Below, piece after piece: positions 36,451-46,031 of a stretch of DNA of 64,000 nt; position 1 is the first letter of the stretch, and the number at the start of each line of letters is the position of its first letter. Origin of the DNA: Nostoc sp. NIES-4103 (GTDB taxonomy: Bacteria; Cyanobacteriota; Cyanobacteriia; Cyanobacteriales; Nostocaceae); the NCBI RefSeq assembly GCF_002368335.1, contig NZ_AP018288.1:6221920-6285919 (forward strand), in the 5' to 3' direction. A program made the translations under genes and the position numbers. The notes under the pieces were generated by a model. That model did no database searches. It had not been told where the DNA came from and worked only from the letters and a program-made list of their open reading frames with translations.

Positions 36451-38310
36451 ATGATGATATTACCAGTTAGTACCTTGGCATTGCTGTCTACTTTGACAGT
36501 CGGTTCCGTTCCTGAGACAACGAAACCATCTTTAACTTCTACTCCTGCTGTCGCAAATATTCTACCAGCCGATACACCAATAGTAGGGTTGGTTAATACA
36601 AAAGGAGAATCCTGGGCAAAGCTAAATCGGTTTCAATTGTTTAAAACAGCTTTTACAGCAGCATCACAGTTTTTACCAACCACCTTCACCTTTGACTATG
36701 CAAAAGATATTGAGTCTTGGTTGGGAGATCAAGTGGCCTTTGCATTCATGCCAAAGGTTGGATCTACTACTGCCACTATAGATTCCAGCTTTCTGTTGGT
36801 GGCTCCGATAAAGGATGACACACGTTTGCAACCGTTTTTGGAAAAACTCAAAACCGACACTCCACGAGTCACGGTGCGGCAGTACAAGGGGATTACGATA
36901 TTGGAGATGAAAGAGCCTGAAGTAGCTCCACCTCAAAACACGCTACCCTCATTGGAAATGAAGAAGCCTGAATTAGCTCCACGTCGAAACACGCCACCCT
37001 CATTGGAACTTAGGAACCGTGAACTAGCTCCACGTCCAAAGGCGCTACCCTCTGCGGTGCGAAAACTCAAGTCGCCTTCTGAGACGGAGTTTGAGACGGA
37101 GTTACTGAAGCCCAATTCCTTAACGAGGAAACGTAGTTTTGCGATCGCCACCTTCCCAGGATATGTTGTTACGGGCATCACTGCTCAACCTATTGAGCAG
37201 CTAATTGATGCTTCCCAAGCAAACAATACTTTGGCACAGAATCCTCAATTTCAGCAGACATTTCAGCAGTCCCAATCTGATAAAGTGCTATTTACAATTT
37301 ATGAAAACTTCGCTACCTTTGTTCCCTTAATCAACGACATCTCTAAAGATCCAAGTTTGTCTGTTCCCATCTTTGGTGCTGACAAAATCCAACTGGAACA
37401 AGTGAAAGACTACGCCAGTGCAGATGGCTTTGTGAGCCTACAACCAGAAGGACTGCGTTTCCAAATTAACGCTCACCGCCCGATAGTAAAATCCAAACAA
37501 AATAAAGATAATACGAAAAAACCCGAAACTATCCTAGATCGGATGCCTGGTGCTACCTACTCTGCTTTTACTGGTCGTAATCTCAACTTACAGTGGCAAC
37601 AGCTAGCTAAAGGATTCAGTAGCGAACCTCAACTAAAAGACTATCTAGAAAAGTTTCGCGATTTTTTCCGTAGTAGTACAGGGCTAGATTTCGACAAGGA
37701 CATTCTCGGTTGGATGGACGGGGACTACGGCTTTTTCTCTTTTCCCACAAAGGGAGGATTATTTAAATTCGTAAGCCCTGACTTTAATCTGGGCATAGGC
37801 TTGGCTGTGCAAACAACTAATCGAGCCGCAGCAGATACAACTCTCAACAAGTTAAATGAATTGATCCAATCCTTCCTGGCAGGGGGAGTGGTGGTTAACA
37901 CCCACAATATTAAAGGTCAATCTGTGACTAGTTGGGATATTGGAGGTGATTCTTCCCAGAGCTTGCTTGCCTATAGTTGGGTAAATGATAACACCGTCGT
38001 TGTGACAACTGGATTTGGAGCGATCGCAGACTTGGTGCCCCAGCCTTATATTTTGTTGCCTACAACTTATAATTTCAAAAATGCTACCAATTCTTTACCA
38101 TATCCAAACCACGGATATTTTTATGTGAATATGGGGTCTTTGTTGTCATGGGTTTACGGTTTTATGCCGTCGGTATTTAATAACGAATACTTCCAACCTT
38201 ATAAACAAGTATTGGGGTCAGTTTACAGTATTAGCGCCACCACTTCTACAACAACAGAGCGAGAACAATTTGATATTTTGCTTGTTTTAGCTCCTACCAG
38301 AAGCAAATAA
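36451..38310 (+). CDS. DUF3352 protein, probably exported
   Basis: The 619-residue product fits DUF3352: LPADTPIVGLVNTKGESW near the start, the DIESWLGDQVAFAFMPK segment, VRQYKGITILEM, and a duplicated pattern later (TGLDFDKDILGWMDGDYGFF). The N-terminus is hydrophobic (about 2-20) but short. Family members usually have a longer N-terminal membrane segment, so the start may be further upstream or shortened. It contains three 17-residue repeats at 36901-37053. Function is unknown; extracytoplasmic location is inferred. Confidence 0.75.
   Translation: MMILPVSTLALLSTLTVGSVPETTKPSLTSTPAVANILPADTPIVGLVNTKGESWAKLNRFQLFKTAFTAASQFLPTTFTFDYAKDIESWLGDQVAFAFMPKVGSTTATIDSSFLLVAPIKDDTRLQPFLEKLKTDTPRVTVRQYKGITILEMKEPEVAPPQNTLPSLEMKKPELAPRRNTPPSLELRNRELAPRPKALPSAVRKLKSPSETEFETELLKPNSLTRKRSFAIATFPGYVVTGITAQPIEQLIDASQANNTLAQNPQFQQTFQQSQSDKVLFTIYENFATFVPLINDISKDPSLSVPIFGADKIQLEQVKDYASADGFVSLQPEGLRFQINAHRPIVKSKQNKDNTKKPETILDRMPGATYSAFTGRNLNLQWQQLAKGFSSEPQLKDYLEKFRDFFRSSTGLDFDKDILGWMDGDYGFFSFPTKGGLFKFVSPDFNLGIGLAVQTTNRAAADTTLNKLNELIQSFLAGGVVVNTHNIKGQSVTSWDIGGDSSQSLLAYSWVNDNTVVVTTGFGAIADLVPQPYILLPTTYNFKNATNSLPYPNHGYFYVNMGSLLSWVYGFMPSVFNNEYFQPYKQVLGSVYSISATTSTTTEREQFDILLVLAPTRSK
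36901..37053 (+). repeat. Triple 51-bp repeat inside the DUF3352 gene
   Basis: Units at 36901-36951, 36952-37002 and 37003-37053 encode LEMKEPEVAPPQNTLPS and two diverged versions. The 51-base period keeps the frame. The repeat inserts a Pro-rich spacer between two family segments. Confidence 0.9.
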
Positions 38311-38408
38311 ACAAGAGGTAAATGGTAATTGGTAATTGGTAATTGGTTTTTATTATTACCTATTACCCATTACCCATTACCTATTACCAGGCAAACCGAC
38401 TATATTGT

Positions 38409-38728
38409 AACCTCAGTTCGGGTTAAGAAGATTTTATCGAACCACCCTTCGGGTGACGCTCCTTCGTCGCTACCGCTTCGCTAACGCCAGTTCCCCATCT
38501 CGGCAGAAGCCCTTCGGGTTCGGCAGTCCCCCAGACGCTCGAAGACTCGCTAACGCTGCGCTAACGCCGGGAACCGCCAAGACGGGGGCTGCCTCACCAA
38601 GACGGGGACTGGACTCACAGAGGCACAGAAATCACAGAGTTATGAGAGTTTGAGAGATATTTTGCGTCAGTTTTAGGAGTTTCAGCCAACGATAGAATCA
38701 TGGTTTGGGCTTATCCCGAACTCAGGTT
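38409..38728. mobile_element. Miniature inverted-repeat element, copy 2, with a nested repeat
   Basis: Ends AACCTCAGTTCGGGTTAAG and TTATCCCGAACTCAGGTT match copy 1 at 17511. Flanks and body agree well (CAGAGGCACAG, TTATGAGAGTTTGAGAGAT). The difference is about 174 extra bases (about 38444-38617) made of CCCTTCGGGTGACG-type palindromes after TCGAACC. No transposase is present. Just before it, GGTAATT and CATTACC heptamers lie at 38323-38390. Confidence 0.78.
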
Positions 38729-38755
38729 ATTGTAAGTAATTAGCCGGATATGATA

Positions 38756-41059
38756 TCACTTCCACAAAGACTCGTTATGCACAAGCTCGCTCTGAAAGCG
38801 GCTATAAACAATTTGGGTAGGATACCAAGAAGAAAACCAGTACAAATCTTGAATAACTTTGTAAGAAGCGTTGGCTGTTAACTCAAACTGAACTAGAGCT
38901 AAATTATTAAATCCAACGACTTCTCGCCCATCTTGAAACCGGGGAGATTTCCAAAACATCAGGCGCTGTAACCATCGCCATTTGTAATTTTTGGCTTTTT
39001 GTTGCGGAGTCAACAGCCACGGCAAATTTGCTCCAAACTCAGGTAGCTGAGTGCTTTGTCGAGGAATCCACTCTAGCGCACAAACCCAGTCGGGTTTGAT
39101 TCGCGGCTGTAGCTGGCGGCGGAATAGTCTTGCTTTTTGTTCTACCATATTCGGTGGATCAGACCAGCCAATCCAATGTCGCACTTTTTCGGGTAAAAGC
39201 CAGTCTTTCAGGCGTGTATGCAAAATGCGAGTAATAGTCTCTTCGTTCTTCAATGCACTAGCAGTTAACTGGACTAAAACAGATTTCGCTTGAGAATCAG
39301 GATCGGTGGTCGCATAAGACATGCGGACAGCAGAACTGTAGTGAATATCTCCAGACAGAACTACAACTTGATGACGTTGCTCAAAGAGAATAGTGAGAAA
39401 TTGCGCCAATGCTTCTAAGTTAATGTTCCAAGCATCGCCAACATCCGTAGAAAAAACTTGATCGCGTTCCAATTGCCAATGGTGAATCCAATCGATTATT
39501 TGCAATCCAAATAGATTGGTAGGTGCAATCAGCAATGTGGTTTGCATCCCAGATGCTTGTTGTAAAGGCAAGAAGACTTGACGCTCAAAGGCTTGTGGAC
39601 ATAACAACATGGGGGGTGCAGTTGTTTTTTTGTCAACCGGGTAGCCTCGCCATGTGCGTGTATCTAAAACAATCACTTCATGGCAATGACTTTGTACCGT
39701 ATAGTGCCAGGTGAGTGCTTCTGGGTGTCGCTTGAGGATAAATACGGAGCCATCTTTGACAAACTCAGGTAAACCAGTGTGTGGGTTAGTGGGTGGCATC
39801 CCCAGGTAACGAGTGATCGCATTATAAGCAGCTGTGTCCATTCCTTGGGAAGCAGACCAGTCTTGAGCCGCCGTCAATAATTTTTCTCCAGATGTACCAG
39901 CTGCAAATTGATGGGGTGTATTACCCCATGCCTGAAAAACTGCGTAAGCTAACAAAGCATTTTGTACGCTTCGTTGCCCCAAGGGTCGCCCCAGCACCCG
40001 TAGACACCATGCTTGATTGAGGTTCCAGTCATCGCTCACATCATGGTCATCAAAGATTTTATACACGGGAATATTTGCCAGTGCCCGCCGCACTTTCCAG
40101 AGGGTGTGGATAAATTGCTGCATTGTGCGAACTTGTCGATTCCATTGCCGACTTGGTTTACCAGTCCCCATTATTTCCCGTCCCTTGGGGAAAGCGGCAG
40201 GCCAACACATGGGCGACCAAGTTAACAAGTAAGATGCGTAATACTCACCAAGGCTGAGGAGGTGACTGGCAACTTTGGCGTGTTTATTGTCTAATCCTGC
40301 GGTGAAACCAGCTTGGTGAGTCACTACCTCAGCCCGATGTCCAGGAGGTAACTGCTTGGGTTTGTAATAGGCAACATCTGTGGCTCGCTTTTGCACCACT
40401 GGTAGTTGCTCTTCCCAACCTAATAGCGCATCACCAAGCATAGTGGACGCCCACAACAAAGGTTCAGCAACATCATCTCCATAAATTTGGTCGCCAGTCA
40501 GGAAAAGTTGATGGGGGCGCAGTCGGGGCTGATTTGCAGTTTCTTCGATGAGACAATCTAAGATGGGTAGTGCATCAAACCCATGTCCATGGGGTTTGCG
40601 GCAGGAACCATGGACAATTCGTAAATCTTCCAGACGCAAAGGTGGCAAGACAAATGTTGGTTTTTGATGTGCAAAATAGCTGATGTTAACGCTCTTAAAG
40701 CGATTGGAGAGCAAGGCTTGTTGCAAAGTTTGCTGAGTCTGGGAAGCCTGGTGAGTGAATTGAAGGTCGTAGGCGTAGATGCGATCGCTACTCAGACATT
40801 CCCTTTGTGTAAATCGAGCTGTTACTGCCACAACATGCAGCGATTTTCCTAAAGCAACAGTAGAGCGTTTTCCCTCTAGTAGAGAATTGCCTATAACCGT
40901 ACCATTGTTTGTGGTGTCATAAACCTTGAGTTCTACCTGACAAGGCAATTTCAGTGCTACCCATACCGTAACCGATTCGGGTTCTATATGTTTTAGGATT
41001 GGCCCTGCCAAAATTAGCGGCATGTCCTGTAAAAACTCATCCCCAGATTGATAGTTCAT
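38756..41059 (-). CDS. PhoD-like metallophosphatase
   Basis: The 767-residue product looks like a PhoD-family alkaline phosphatase. Metal motifs are GDQIYGDDV, FDDHDVSDDW and SGDIHYSSAVRM. A N-terminal beta-rich domain (about 1-140) precedes them. No clear signal peptide is seen, so cellular location is unsure. I prefer the ATG at 41059 over a GTG at 41071 four codons upstream. Real substrates are unknown; some relatives are phosphodiesterases. The gene is alone and not beside phosphate regulators. Confidence 0.82.
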   Translation of the reverse strand: MNYQSGDEFLQDMPLILAGPILKHIEPESVTVWVALKLPCQVELKVYDTTNNGTVIGNSLLEGKRSTVALGKSLHVVAVTARFTQRECLSSDRIYAYDLQFTHQASQTQQTLQQALLSNRFKSVNISYFAHQKPTFVLPPLRLEDLRIVHGSCRKPHGHGFDALPILDCLIEETANQPRLRPHQLFLTGDQIYGDDVAEPLLWASTMLGDALLGWEEQLPVVQKRATDVAYYKPKQLPPGHRAEVVTHQAGFTAGLDNKHAKVASHLLSLGEYYASYLLTWSPMCWPAAFPKGREIMGTGKPSRQWNRQVRTMQQFIHTLWKVRRALANIPVYKIFDDHDVSDDWNLNQAWCLRVLGRPLGQRSVQNALLAYAVFQAWGNTPHQFAAGTSGEKLLTAAQDWSASQGMDTAAYNAITRYLGMPPTNPHTGLPEFVKDGSVFILKRHPEALTWHYTVQSHCHEVIVLDTRTWRGYPVDKKTTAPPMLLCPQAFERQVFLPLQQASGMQTTLLIAPTNLFGLQIIDWIHHWQLERDQVFSTDVGDAWNINLEALAQFLTILFEQRHQVVVLSGDIHYSSAVRMSYATTDPDSQAKSVLVQLTASALKNEETITRILHTRLKDWLLPEKVRHWIGWSDPPNMVEQKARLFRRQLQPRIKPDWVCALEWIPRQSTQLPEFGANLPWLLTPQQKAKNYKWRWLQRLMFWKSPRFQDGREVVGFNNLALVQFELTANASYKVIQDLYWFSSWYPTQIVYSRFQSELVHNESLWK

Positions 41060-41071
41060 TGCAAACTGCAC

Positions 41072-41634
41072 AAACTGTTTAACAAACAGCTGTATTATCG
41101 CAAATCCCTATCCATCACTGAGCGATCGCAAAAGTTCTCGGTCTACTGACTGTTGATTCTCCTACCATTAACATGTCCGTGATTGCATCCGTATTGATAT
41201 TTTTCATTTGCTAAAAGTAGAATTTGCGCTTGCAAAGAAAACACGAACAGAATTTTTACCTTTTTTAGTTAAATCCAATAGTTGACAATGTTCTTCTTGA
41301 GTTAGGTTAACAGTATATTTAGCTGACGTACTTTGAAAAGGGTTTTTATACTATTACCTCGTTTACAGCTAAACCTGCCCAAATAAATTTGATGGGCTAA
41401 TAGTAAGTGTCTATTTACTTACGAAAACACTTATTCTGTTAAGTCGAAAAAGTGGGAAAAGTGGGAAAAGTGGGTTTAGTAGGATGTTTTGTAGTAACCA
41501 TTGATTTTATTTTTGATAAGTTGTAATTTAATATATAGTACATAGCAACCATAAAGATTTAAGGTAATTGCACATTTCATTAAAGTCTTTAAGGTGCAGA
41601 ACTATACTCAATATAAATAAAGGACAGAGAACTC
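41072..41634. other. Spacer before the double-glycine peptide gene
   Basis: The 563 bases contain three GTGGGAAAA units at about 41449-41478 and otherwise nothing supported. The last 60 bases hold a plausible ribosome site AGGA at 41621. Confidence 0.55.
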
Positions 41635-41853
41635 ATGAGCAAGTTTAAAATTTCTGATTTCCAATCAACGTCAAACCAATTGTGTGAAGCTCTAAATGAT
41701 GAACAACTTGACAAAATCATAGGTGGTACAACCTCTGATGTAGTAGGAGAAGTCGAAAATACATATGATAATCTTGGACTCTTTTTTGTGGCGTTAGGCG
41801 TGACATCAAGGGAACTAAGAGAGGGCTTGGGAAGAATAATATTCGGTTCTTAG
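41635..41853 (+). CDS. Double-glycine-leader peptide (bacteriocin-like precursor)
   Basis: The 72-residue product has the leader pattern LNDEQLDKIIGG, ending at Gly30-Gly31, where C39-peptidase ABC exporters cut. The predicted core is 41 residues, with one long hydrophobic stretch (LGLFFVALGV) and Gly/Ile at the end. The core lacks Cys, so lanthionine or sactipeptide rings are not expected. AGGA lies 10 bases before the ATG. No exporter or modification enzyme lies nearby, so it would rely on an enzyme elsewhere. Function is unknown. Confidence 0.7.
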   Translation: MSKFKISDFQSTSNQLCEALNDEQLDKIIGGTTSDVVGEVENTYDNLGLFFVALGVTSRELREGLGRIIFGS

Positions 41854-42419
41854 TTGCGGATTTAATGTACAAACCTATTCATACACTCTTTGCACTGTTC
41901 TAGAAATCCACAGTTATACCATTTTACTTTAAAAATGATACGTCTAGGCAAGCAGAGGGAGCAAAGGAAGTGATTTGTATTAGTAATTTTGTGAATTGGT
42001 ATTATTCTCATTAATCTTAGAATCATGAGAGTTTAGTCTTTCAAAAAAGACGGTTATTGAAGCAATTTCTAAATAACATTTGATAAATGTAGCACTCAAT
42101 TTTATGCTACATTTATCACTTCTAAAGTGTCCAATACTTCATAGCAAACAACATTTTAAAAGTCTTATTAATATCCTGTAATGCTTGATGGATTTAGGTT
42201 GCATTTCGCCTATAAAATGGAATTCAAAATAAGATATTTTTTTGTAAATGCCTTATCTTGATACGCGGTTAATAATAAATTAAATATTAATTTTTTGGTA
42301 TTTTATGGTGGGAGCTGGTTTTACAGCACCTAAGGTAGCTTGGATCAGTCCCCGCCATTTGAGTGTGCTTGCTCAACGATTACAATTCTAAGAGATGGAT
42401 AAAGTCGAGCTAAAGCTTA
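41854..42419. other. Spacer downstream of the peptide gene
   Basis: 566 bases, mostly AT-rich. At 42305-42391 an open frame of 28 codons reads MVGAGFTAPKVAWISPRHLS and ends; it may be a gene scrap or chance. CATTTGATAAATGTAG and TATCACTTCTAAAG-type palindromic bits at about 42078-42125 may mark a terminator. Confidence 0.4.
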
Positions 42420-44234
42420 TTATTCAGTTTTTGGCTTTTCATACTTGCCGGGAGACTGGCGTTGGAAATAATCTTCCATGATTTTTAGAATCATTGGCGC
42501 AGCAACACTACCACCACCGCCACCGGAATGTTCAGCAAATGCTACGATTACGAGTTCAGGTTTATCGGCGGGAGCATAAGCACCAAACCAAGCGTGATTT
42601 TGCTTGACTCGACCCTTCCATGCTTCAGCTGTGCCACTTTTACCAGCTACGGTCGGAATTGTTGGCTGATTCAAAGCCTTACCTGTACCTTCAGACACTA
42701 CTTTTCGCAATCCGTCGCGGAGAATTTTTACGGTTGTTGGTTTCATATTCAAGGATTCTCGCCAACTTTTTGCTTGTTCATTGTCTTTGAGCAAATGTGG
42801 TTGCACTCGGTAGCCACCATTGGCTGGTACAGCAAACATGACCGCGACTTGTAATGGTGTGGTTTGTAAAGCACCTTGACCAATTGACATATTGATGCTG
42901 TCGCCAACAGTCCAAGGCATTTTCCAAACTTTCTGCTTCCATGTCTCATCTGGCACTAAACCTTTTGCTTCTTCATTGACGAACTCAAAGCCGGTTTTCT
43001 TGCCAAATCCATACTTGCGAGTCCATTCAATTAAAGTTGGGCCACCGACTCCCCTACCAATTTGATAGAAGAAAGTATCACTACTCCATTGCATTGCTCC
43101 TACAAAACCCAATGGGCCAAATCCCGCGTGATTCCATTCACCAAAGCGGGTGCCGCCAATGGTTAGAGAACCATAGGTTTGTAGTACTGTGCTGGGAGAA
43201 AATTTACCCGATTCTAGTCCAGCGGTTGTAGTGACGATTTTAAAGGTACTGGCGGGTGGAAAAGCACTCAAGGCACGATTAACCAAAGGATGATCTGCAC
43301 CTTGTACCATTTCCCAATCTTTTTGGGAGAGTTTTTGTTTGGAGAAAATATTGGGATCAAAGGTGGGGTGAGATACCATTGCTAAGACAGCACCGTTTTT
43401 TGGGTCGATTGCAACGATCGCTCCATCGCGATCGCCTAAAGCCTTAGCTGCTGCTTTTTGCAAATCTAAATCTATAGTTAAGTGTAAATCTTTACCTGCT
43501 TTTGCCTGTTTTTCTCCTAAAACTCTCAGTGGTCGTCCAGCGCCATCTACTTCTACCTGCTGACCTCCCCATTCGCCCCTTAACATTTTTTCATAAGCTT
43601 TTTCAGCCCCCATTTGACCAATCACATCTCCCAGTTGGTAACCTTCTTCCTTCTTTTGCTTTAACTGCTCTGGGGTTAACTCTCGCGTATAACCTAATAC
43701 ATGAGCCAATTCTTTACCATGGGGATAATAACGAACTGCATCAGTATGGATTTCTACATTTTGGAGTTCGTTTTCATACTCTTTTAAAGCTGTGATTTGC
43801 GCTTCATTAAGGTCACGAGCAATACGGATCAGTGAAGAAGAATTAGCACCAGCCTCTTCTAGTTTCTTTTCTATCTCTTCTTGGGGAATCCCCAGAATTT
43901 TCTCTAGACGGGGAGCCACAATCGACCAAGATCGCTTGGTATGTGCCATCGGCCATAAATATACAGAACGAGAATAGCGTGTACTGGCTAAAAGTTTGCC
44001 CTTGCGGTCAAAAATATTACCTCTCTCCGGTTGTTTAGGAATAATCCGAATTCGGTTCGCTTCTGCTCTCTGTCTGAGTTTCGGCCCTTCAACAATTTGC
44101 AAGTATGCTAAACGAATAGCTATACCAGTAGTCATTGAAAGGGTAAATATAATTAAAAATAGAGATTGAAAACTCCGTCCTACTGTCCGAGTATCTTTTT
44201 TGACGCTAATTGGAGTTGGTTGCAATAAAGCCAT
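42420..44234 (-). CDS. mrdA: Penicillin-binding protein 2
   Basis: PBP2 is the transpeptidase that cross-links peptidoglycan during side-wall elongation. It has an N-terminal membrane segment (about 24-45), a dimerisation domain (RGNIFDRKGKLLA) and the catalytic motifs STFK (Ser329), SSD (Ser384, in place of SxN) and KSGT (Lys532). The 604-residue length is normal. The SSD variation occurs in PBP2 relatives. No rodA or mreBCD lies next to it. A broken copy of part of it lies upstream. Confidence 0.95.
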   Translation of the reverse strand: MALLQPTPISVKKDTRTVGRSFQSLFLIIFTLSMTTGIAIRLAYLQIVEGPKLRQRAEANRIRIIPKQPERGNIFDRKGKLLASTRYSRSVYLWPMAHTKRSWSIVAPRLEKILGIPQEEIEKKLEEAGANSSSLIRIARDLNEAQITALKEYENELQNVEIHTDAVRYYPHGKELAHVLGYTRELTPEQLKQKKEEGYQLGDVIGQMGAEKAYEKMLRGEWGGQQVEVDGAGRPLRVLGEKQAKAGKDLHLTIDLDLQKAAAKALGDRDGAIVAIDPKNGAVLAMVSHPTFDPNIFSKQKLSQKDWEMVQGADHPLVNRALSAFPPASTFKIVTTTAGLESGKFSPSTVLQTYGSLTIGGTRFGEWNHAGFGPLGFVGAMQWSSDTFFYQIGRGVGGPTLIEWTRKYGFGKKTGFEFVNEEAKGLVPDETWKQKVWKMPWTVGDSINMSIGQGALQTTPLQVAVMFAVPANGGYRVQPHLLKDNEQAKSWRESLNMKPTTVKILRDGLRKVVSEGTGKALNQPTIPTVAGKSGTAEAWKGRVKQNHAWFGAYAPADKPELVIVAFAEHSGGGGGSVAAPMILKIMEDYFQRQSPGKYEKPKTE

Positions 44235-44903
44235 AAGACAAAGAGACTTCTTAAATAAGTGTTATCTGTATACAATGCCGCTATACTTACTCCAGGTATT
44301 TAGCTAAAAAGCAATTGGGAGAAGTATCAATTATAAAGGATCAACTTTGAGCCTTTACACTTCTTATTTTATTGAGGAACGCCCCTCTGATATACAGCAA
44401 CTTTCACTTAGGGGAAGTAGGGGAAGCAGGGGAACTGTATCAGGAGAAAATCCACCTGATTCCAAGCCAGCGGTTGTAGTAATAATTTTGAAGGTGCTGG
44501 CGGGTGGAGAAGCACTCAAAGCACGATTAAAAATATTGGCTGGAAACCACGCCTGACTGTTCATATATCTTTTTTTGCTACTCGGTAGAGAGGATGGAAA
44601 TAAAGACATCAAAGAAATCTCAAAATTAGTATCACTTGTATATGTTTCCCCTAAACTTCCACTTGTTATTCATCGTGTAACAATCCAGAATGTATATTCC
44701 CAATCCAGAGTTTTTGGTGGATACAATAAATCAGGGTGTTTACTTAAGGATGAAAAGTGAAAGGGTGTAAGGTCTTGCACCCATACTGTAAAGTTAAGAT
44801 GCCACGGATAAAGCTGTGCCCCTTAACTTACACCGAAGGATAGGCATTTCATCTTTCATCCTTGATACTTCATACTTCAATTTACGGCATTCTACTGAGG
44901 ATT
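44235..44903. other. Spacer between mrdA and potA
   Basis: Apart from the PBP2 fragment, AGGGGAAGTAGGGGAAGCAG repeats lie at 44409-44432. No complete gene is present. The potA ribosome site GAGG is at 44897. Confidence 0.6.
44442..44530 (-). pseudogene. Fragment of a second PBP2 gene
   Basis: This stretch is similar to bases 43194-43282, the part of mrdA that codes for the serine motif. Read on the minus strand it gives NRALSASPPASTFKIITTTA then GLESGGFSPDTV. It is 208 bases upstream of the intact gene and in the same orientation. Nothing else of PBP2 is present around it. Confidence 0.8.
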
Positions 44904-46031
44904 ATGGCTCAAACTGTCATGCAGAATCAGAGGGGGATAACAGCTTTTCAAGCACTTGATGTTGAACTGCGTAACGTGTTCAAGTTTTTTAACGATGAAC
45001 CAGCTATACACGGAATAGACTTGGATGTTAGGCAGGGGGAATTCTTTAGTATTCTTGGCCCCTCTGGTTGCGGCAAGACAACAACACTACGCTTAATCGC
45101 TGGATTTGAAACAGCTGATGCCGGCAAATTATTAATTCAGGGTCAGCCAATGAACAATGTGCCCCCTTACCGTCGGCCCGTCAATACCGTATTTCAGAGC
45201 TATGCTTTGTTTAACCATTTGAATGTGTGGGATAACATTGCTTTCGGGTTGCGTCTGCAAAAAATACACAAATCAGCAATTGAGGACAGAGTTAAAGATG
45301 CTCTCAAGCTGGTAAAAATGGAAAGTTTGCGATCGCGTTTTCCCCATCAATTATCTGGTGGACAACAGCAGCGAGTCGCCTTAGCTAGGGCCTTAGTTAA
45401 CCGTCCTGCTGTTCTATTACTAGATGAACCGTTGGGGGCCTTAGATTTAAAGCTGCGTAAGGAAATGCAGGTCGAGTTATCAAATTTACATAGAGAGTTA
45501 GGATTGACCTTTGTCATGGTGACACATGACCAAGAAGAAGCGTTATCCTTGAGCGATCGTATTGCCGTAATGAATCAAGGCAAAATTGAGCAAATCGGCA
45601 CTCCCAGCGAAATTTACGAACGTCCCCTAACATCTTTTGTCGCTGATTTTATTGGTGATACTAATTTATTCAGTGGTGAAATCGCTGTGGTTGAATCTTC
45701 TTGTGTGCAAATTGTCACAAAAACAGGACTAAAAATTGTTGTGACTCGCACTGAAGATACACCAACTGAGTTAGCACAAACAGTAGTAGTTAGTGTGCGC
45801 CCAGAAAAAATTCAACTTTCACTTTATCAGCCGACTGTGTTGAATAACTGCTTTGAGGGACGGCTAGTTAATGTTATGTATTTGGGAACTCATGTTAATT
45901 ATGTTGTGGAATTAAAAAACGGTATTAACATAAGTGTTTTACAGCCCAATACTTTTGGGAATTTGCCAGACCGGGACACACCTATTTATGCTTCTTGGGC
46001 AGAAAGTGATTGTTTAGCTATTGACCAATGA
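44904..46031 (+). CDS. potA: Polyamine-type ABC transporter ATPase
   Basis: PotA powers uptake of spermidine or putrescine. I choose the ATG at 44904, with GAGG in front; the longer frame from 44862 has no such site. The 375-residue product has Walker A GPSGCGKTT (about 52-60), signature LSGGQQQR, Walker B LLLDEPLGALD and the H-loop THDQEEA. A C-terminal TOBE-like regulatory domain starts at about 275. The stop overlaps the next start by four bases (ATGA), so potA and potD are translationally coupled. Confidence 0.92.
   Translation: MAQTVMQNQRGITAFQALDVELRNVFKFFNDEPAIHGIDLDVRQGEFFSILGPSGCGKTTTLRLIAGFETADAGKLLIQGQPMNNVPPYRRPVNTVFQSYALFNHLNVWDNIAFGLRLQKIHKSAIEDRVKDALKLVKMESLRSRFPHQLSGGQQQRVALARALVNRPAVLLLDEPLGALDLKLRKEMQVELSNLHRELGLTFVMVTHDQEEALSLSDRIAVMNQGKIEQIGTPSEIYERPLTSFVADFIGDTNLFSGEIAVVESSCVQIVTKTGLKIVVTRTEDTPTELAQTVVVSVRPEKIQLSLYQPTVLNNCFEGRLVNVMYLGTHVNYVVELKNGINISVLQPNTFGNLPDRDTPIYASWAESDCLAIDQ

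Noticed and set aside
38453..38653. A 66-codon gene
   Set aside because: It lies in the palindromic repeat nested in the MITE; the composition comes from the repeat.
42305..42391. A small gene of 28 codons
   Set aside because: Too short, with no ribosome site or recognisable family; listed only as part of the spacer.
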